Part shown: piece by piece, positions 61,129 to 64,000 of the stretch
Layout of the letters: each line of letters begins with the position of its first letter
How positions within the stretch are numbered: position 1 is the stretch's first letter
Origin: Hyphomonas adhaerens MHS-3
Lineage (GTDB): Bacteria; Pseudomonadota; Alphaproteobacteria; Caulobacterales; Hyphomonadaceae
Length of the DNA stretch: 64,000 bases
Direction of reading: 5' to 3'
Assembly: GCF_000685235.1 (NCBI RefSeq)
Contig: NZ_ARYH01000001.1
Location: 248,001 to 312,000 of the forward strand
Notes under the pieces: model-generated
Databases searched by the model: none
Told to the model about the DNA's origin: nothing
The model's input: the letters and a program-made list of their open reading frames with translations, nothing else
Position numbers and translations under genes: made by a program

Positions 61129-62382
61129 ATGTCGGACAGCGCATCTCCCCGGAAGCACGGCAAGAATGCCTTCTTTTTCGTGATTGTAACCGTTGCGCTG
61201 GATATGCTGGCCTTCGGGCTCATCATCCCCGTGATCCCGGCGCTGATCCGCGAACTGGCACATGTCACGTCGGAGCAAGCCACGCTCTGGCTCGGCCCGT
61301 TGGCGGCAACCTATGCCGTCATGAACTTCCTGTTCGGGCCGGTCATGGGCGCCCTGTCGGACAAGTTTGGCCGACGGCCTGTCCTTCTGGCCTCGATTTC
61401 GACACTGGCCATCGACTTCCTGATCATGGGCTTTGCCCACAATATCTGGATCCTGTTCCTCGGCCGGGCCTTGTCCGGCATTTCCGGCGCCACCTATTCC
61501 ACGGCGAACGCCTATATCGCCGACGTGACGACGACGGGGGACCGGGGCCGCGCCTTCGGCATGATCGGGGCCGCCTTCGGGTTCGGCTTCGTGTTCGGCC
61601 CGGTGATCGGCGGATTCCTGGGAGAAATCGACGCGCGCGCGCCCTTTTTCGCGGGGGCAGGACTTGCCCTGATCAATTTCCTCTACGGCCTGATTGTGCT
61701 GCCGGAATCGCTGGCCCCGGAAAACCGCCGGGCCTTCGACATCCGGCGCGCGAACCCGCTGGGCGCCGTGAAGCATTTTTCGAAACTTCCGCACGTCGGC
61801 TGGTTCCTGATCGCCGCCGGCATCTTCATGCTGGCACACACGGTTTTCCCCTCCACCTGGAACGTCTATTCGGAGATCCGGTACGACTGGACGCCGAAGG
61901 AAATCGGCTTTTCGCTCGGCCTTGTCGGGGTCGGCGCGGCCGTGGTGCAGGCTGGCCTGATGGGCCTGATCCTCGACCGGCTCGGGACCGTCCGAACGGC
62001 CCTGCTCGGCTTCGGGGTAAATGTCGTATCGCTCTTTGCCTATGCGTTCGCCAGCCATGGGTGGATGGTCTACGCGATCATTCCGTTCGGCGCGCTTGGC
62101 GGCGTCGCGTCCCCCTCGCTGAACTCCCTGATGTCGACCGTCACACCCGCAAATGCGCAAGGCGAATTGCAGGGCGCCTCCTCCAGCCTGAACGCGATGG
62201 CCATGATTATCGGGCCGCTCACCATGAATGGGGTCCTGTTTGCCTTCACATATGAAGGCGCGGCGGTTCACTTCGCCGGGGCTGCCTTCCTGCTGGCAGG
62301 ATTGCTCACGCTGCTGTCGCTGGCCCCGTTCCTGCGGGGTGTGGCGGTCAATCGCGATGCCATCCCGGCCGATGCGGACTAG
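61129..62382 (+). CDS. MFS transporter, TetA-like (DHA1)
   Basis: 417 residues, twelve helices. FFFVIVTVALDMLAFGLIIPVIPALI, YAVMNFLFGPVMGALSDKFGRRPVLL (motif A) and RALSGISGATYSTANAYIADVT with GFVFGPVIGGFLG (motif C, drug/H+ antiport) are typical of TetA and related drug exporters. Chromosomal relatives often export unknown metabolites; tetracycline resistance should not be assumed. Confidence 0.9.
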   Translation: MSDSASPRKHGKNAFFFVIVTVALDMLAFGLIIPVIPALIRELAHVTSEQATLWLGPLAATYAVMNFLFGPVMGALSDKFGRRPVLLASISTLAIDFLIMGFAHNIWILFLGRALSGISGATYSTANAYIADVTTTGDRGRAFGMIGAAFGFGFVFGPVIGGFLGEIDARAPFFAGAGLALINFLYGLIVLPESLAPENRRAFDIRRANPLGAVKHFSKLPHVGWFLIAAGIFMLAHTVFPSTWNVYSEIRYDWTPKEIGFSLGLVGVGAAVVQAGLMGLILDRLGTVRTALLGFGVNVVSLFAYAFASHGWMVYAIIPFGALGGVASPSLNSLMSTVTPANAQGELQGASSSLNAMAMIIGPLTMNGVLFAFTYEGAAVHFAGAAFLLAGLLTLLSLAPFLRGVAVNRDAIPADAD

Positions 62383-62388
62383 GCCGCC

Positions 62389-62643
62389 TCAGGCTTTCTT
62401 CTTCATCATGAACCCGCCCGCGAGCCCGAGCGCTGCGCCGCCTGCTGCGCCTTGCAGCAAGGCCGCCCAGTCTCCCGGAAGGCCGCTCTCTGAAACGGGA
62501 TACAGATAGAAGTGAACGGCCATGGCACCGGCCATGCCGCCCAGCAGACCACCGGTCATGTTCCCCCGGATCAGGCGCGCCGCACCAAGCCCGGCGACAA
62601 TACCACCGAGCGCGCTCAGCAGGATGGACACAAGAATAGCCAT
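62389..62643 (-). CDS. small two- to three-helix membrane protein, unknown
   Basis: 84 residues with Gly/Ala-rich hydrophobic segments (AILVSILLSALGGIVAGLGAA; GGLLGGMAGAMAVHFYLY; LLQGAAGGAALGLAGGFMM) and a terminal KKKA. ATG 62643. No family recognised. Convergent with the MFS gene. Confidence 0.6.
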   Translation of the reverse strand: MAILVSILLSALGGIVAGLGAARLIRGNMTGGLLGGMAGAMAVHFYLYPVSESGLPGDWAALLQGAAGGAALGLAGGFMMKKKA

Positions 62644-62756
62644 TGGCACAATCTCCCGGCAGACTTGCAACAAACGCCGTCTTCCTTCCGCCGTCCAGCC
62701 CTGCCTGCATCCGCCGCAGTTGCCAGAGCCGGGAGATACGGGCAAAGACCAGCCCG

Positions 62757-63287
62757 ATGGCTGACCTGCGCCCTGCCCTGTTTCTCGACCGAGACGGCGT
62801 GATCAACGTCGACAAAGGCTATGTCAGCCGCATCGAGGATTTCGAATGGATTGATGGCGCGGTCGAAACGATCGCCGCCTTCAACAAGCGCGGCTGGTTC
62901 GTCTTCGTGACGACCAACCAGTCCGGCATCGCGCGCAATTACTACACGGAAGCCGACATGCAGGTCCTGCATGAATGGATGCAGTCAGAACTGGCCAAGG
63001 CTGGGGCGCACATCGACCGCATTTATTATTGCCCTTATCATGAAGCGGGGGAAAACCCGGCCTACCGGAAGGACAGTTACGACCGCAAGCCAAAGCCCGG
63101 CATGCTGCTGCACGCCATGTCCGACTTTCCGGTGAAGCGGGAATTGAGCTTCATGATCGGTGACAAGGAAGCCGACATGCAAGCCGCCCGCGCGGCAGGC
63201 GTCGCCGGGTTCCTTTTCAGCGGCGGCAATCTTGCGCAGTTCGCCGAATGGACCCTCGCCAGCTTCGAAGAGGGCAACCGGGGATAG
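62757..63287 (+). CDS. gmhB: D-glycero-D-manno-heptose 1,7-bisphosphate phosphatase
   Basis: 176 residues. HAD motifs ALFLDRDGVINVDKGY (DxDGVIN), VFVTTNQSGIAR, YYCPYHEAGENPAYRKDSYDRKPKPGML (zinc-loop region: Cys and His present) and FMIGDKEADMQAARAAG. It removes the C7 phosphate in ADP-heptose synthesis for the LPS core. A related histidinol-phosphatase role is less likely. ATG 62757 with a weak ribosome site. Confidence 0.88.
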   Translation: MADLRPALFLDRDGVINVDKGYVSRIEDFEWIDGAVETIAAFNKRGWFVFVTTNQSGIARNYYTEADMQVLHEWMQSELAKAGAHIDRIYYCPYHEAGENPAYRKDSYDRKPKPGMLLHAMSDFPVKRELSFMIGDKEADMQAARAAGVAGFLFSGGNLAQFAEWTLASFEEGNRG

Positions 63288-63366
63288 CCAAAAACAACCT
63301 CGCGCCGAAAATCATTTCGTGCTATGAGCCCTGGATGGTTTATCTGCCCCCTGATCTTGCACAACG

Positions 63367-64000
63367 ATGAAGAAGTATGGCCCGGAAACGTTCGGTGAAC
63401 TGAACGCCGACGAATACGACCTCCTGCACAATCCCGGCACAACTGACGCAGCCATTGATCTGCTCTCGGAATTTGCCCTGCCCGGCCGCACATTGGAACT
63501 CGCCATCGGCACAGGGCGCGTTGCTCTGCCAATGGCAGCGCGCGGCTGCCGCATCGAAGGCATCGAGGCCTCGCCGCTTATGGTGGAGAAACTTCGCGAG
63601 AAGCCCGGCGGGCAAGACATTCCGGTCACGGTTGGCGATATGTCGGAGGTCAGGGCCGAAGGCGACTTCGACTTCATCTTCCTGATCTTCAACACGCTCT
63701 ACAATCTGACCAGCCAGGCCGCGCAGGTGAAGTGTTTCCGGAACGCCGCCGCCATGCTGGCCCCCGGCGGCGCCTTCCTGATCGAAGCCTTCGTTCCGGA
63801 TCTTTCACAGTTTCACGACCATCGCAGTGTGAAGCCCCGGCATGTCAGTTTCGGCGCCCTCGCGCTGGAAGCCGCGGTCCATGATCCGGTCACGCAGCGG
63901 ATCGACTATCAGGTCCTGCGCGTCACCTCCGAAGGCACGCGCCTGACACCGCTGCCCATGCGCTACGCCTGGCCGCAGGAAACAGACCTGATGGCCCAGC
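63367..64000 (+). CDS. class I SAM-dependent methyltransferase, 3' end outside window
   Basis: 211 residues visible. TLELAIGTGRVALPMAARGCRIEGIEASPLMVEKL is SAM motif I and the acidic end of strand 2; DFDFIFLIFNTLYNLTSQAAQ and LAPGGAFLIEAFVPD are motifs II-III. Substrate unknown. The frame is open to the window edge. No clear ribosome site before the ATG. Confidence 0.87.
   Translation, partial: MKKYGPETFGELNADEYDLLHNPGTTDAAIDLLSEFALPGRTLELAIGTGRVALPMAARGCRIEGIEASPLMVEKLREKPGGQDIPVTVGDMSEVRAEGDFDFIFLIFNTLYNLTSQAAQVKCFRNAAAMLAPGGAFLIEAFVPDLSQFHDHRSVKPRHVSFGALALEAAVHDPVTQRIDYQVLRVTSEGTRLTPLPMRYAWPQETDLMAQ

Noticed and set aside
1..64000. CRISPR arrays, prophage, IS elements or rRNA
   Set aside because: No regularly spaced repeats, transposase or integrase motifs, or rRNA sequence were seen; the single lysozyme lacks other phage genes in view.

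Overview
The window is GC-rich DNA (roughly 60-65% by eye) from an alphaproteobacterium, most likely of the Hyphomonadaceae/Caulobacterales group. The main pointers are a CckA-type hybrid histidine kinase, FlbT, a FliM-like flagellar switch protein, a one-cysteine DksA of the alphaproteobacterial type, TTAA-N7-TTAG (CtrA-like) boxes, and many short operons of housekeeping, fatty-acid and membrane genes. Genus-level placement is inference. I saw no phage, IS element, CRISPR array or rRNA; two tRNA-Leu genes are present.

Layout. 1-3.5 kb: 3' part of a GH24 lysozyme, mgtE, and a MarR regulator divergent from a periplasmic TPR protein, with GTGCATATGCAC-like palindromes; then a 75-bp direct repeat, a terminator and tRNA-Leu(GAG). 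3.6-9.0 kb: lipB, four minus-strand DUF805-type membrane genes, and the biotin-carrying subunit of an acyl-CoA (probably propionyl-CoA) carboxylase. 9-17 kb: membrane protein, K+ channel-like protein, SDR, Gcw_chp outer-membrane protein, KefB-like antiporter, alanine dehydrogenase, MlaC-like protein, tRNA-Leu(TAA). 17-22 kb: a likely five-gene minus-strand operon (serine hydrolase, CinA-like, membrane protein, crotonase, thiolase). 22-30 kb: OsmC, methionine aminopeptidase, cupin lipoprotein, RadC, two spinster-type MFS paralogues, then thrB, two membrane proteins and rnhA.

30-38 kb: a selenium block, with tRNA 2-selenouridine synthase (mnmH) and selD flanking a curlin-repeat protein; then two related small Cys-containing lipoproteins, nitronate monooxygenase, an acid-phosphatase lipoprotein and a dehalogenase-like hydrolase. 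38-49 kb: trmO, cckA, a DUF885 lipoprotein, fliM-like gene, dksA, an unknown large membrane-anchored protein, MarC, and flbT with a coupled small gene of unknown function. 48-54 kb: a MoxR ATPase and a VWA protein, normally neighbours, separated here by a LuxR-type regulator, a DUF2270 protein and a secreted protein. 54-58 kb: tandem alpha/beta hydrolases, DUF4336 and crotonase. 58-64 kb: DUF2207 + LemA pair, GNAT, Tet-like MFS, gmhB and a truncated methyltransferase.

Most of the window looks like ordinary chromosome. The parts I rate most worth a second look are the MarR palindrome set, the curlin-repeat gene inside the selenium block with a CtrA-like box upstream, the split MoxR/VWA pair, the orphan fliM-like and flbT loci, and a run of hairpins before the small gene at 37846. 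All functional calls are from reading sequence motifs; no database search was run.
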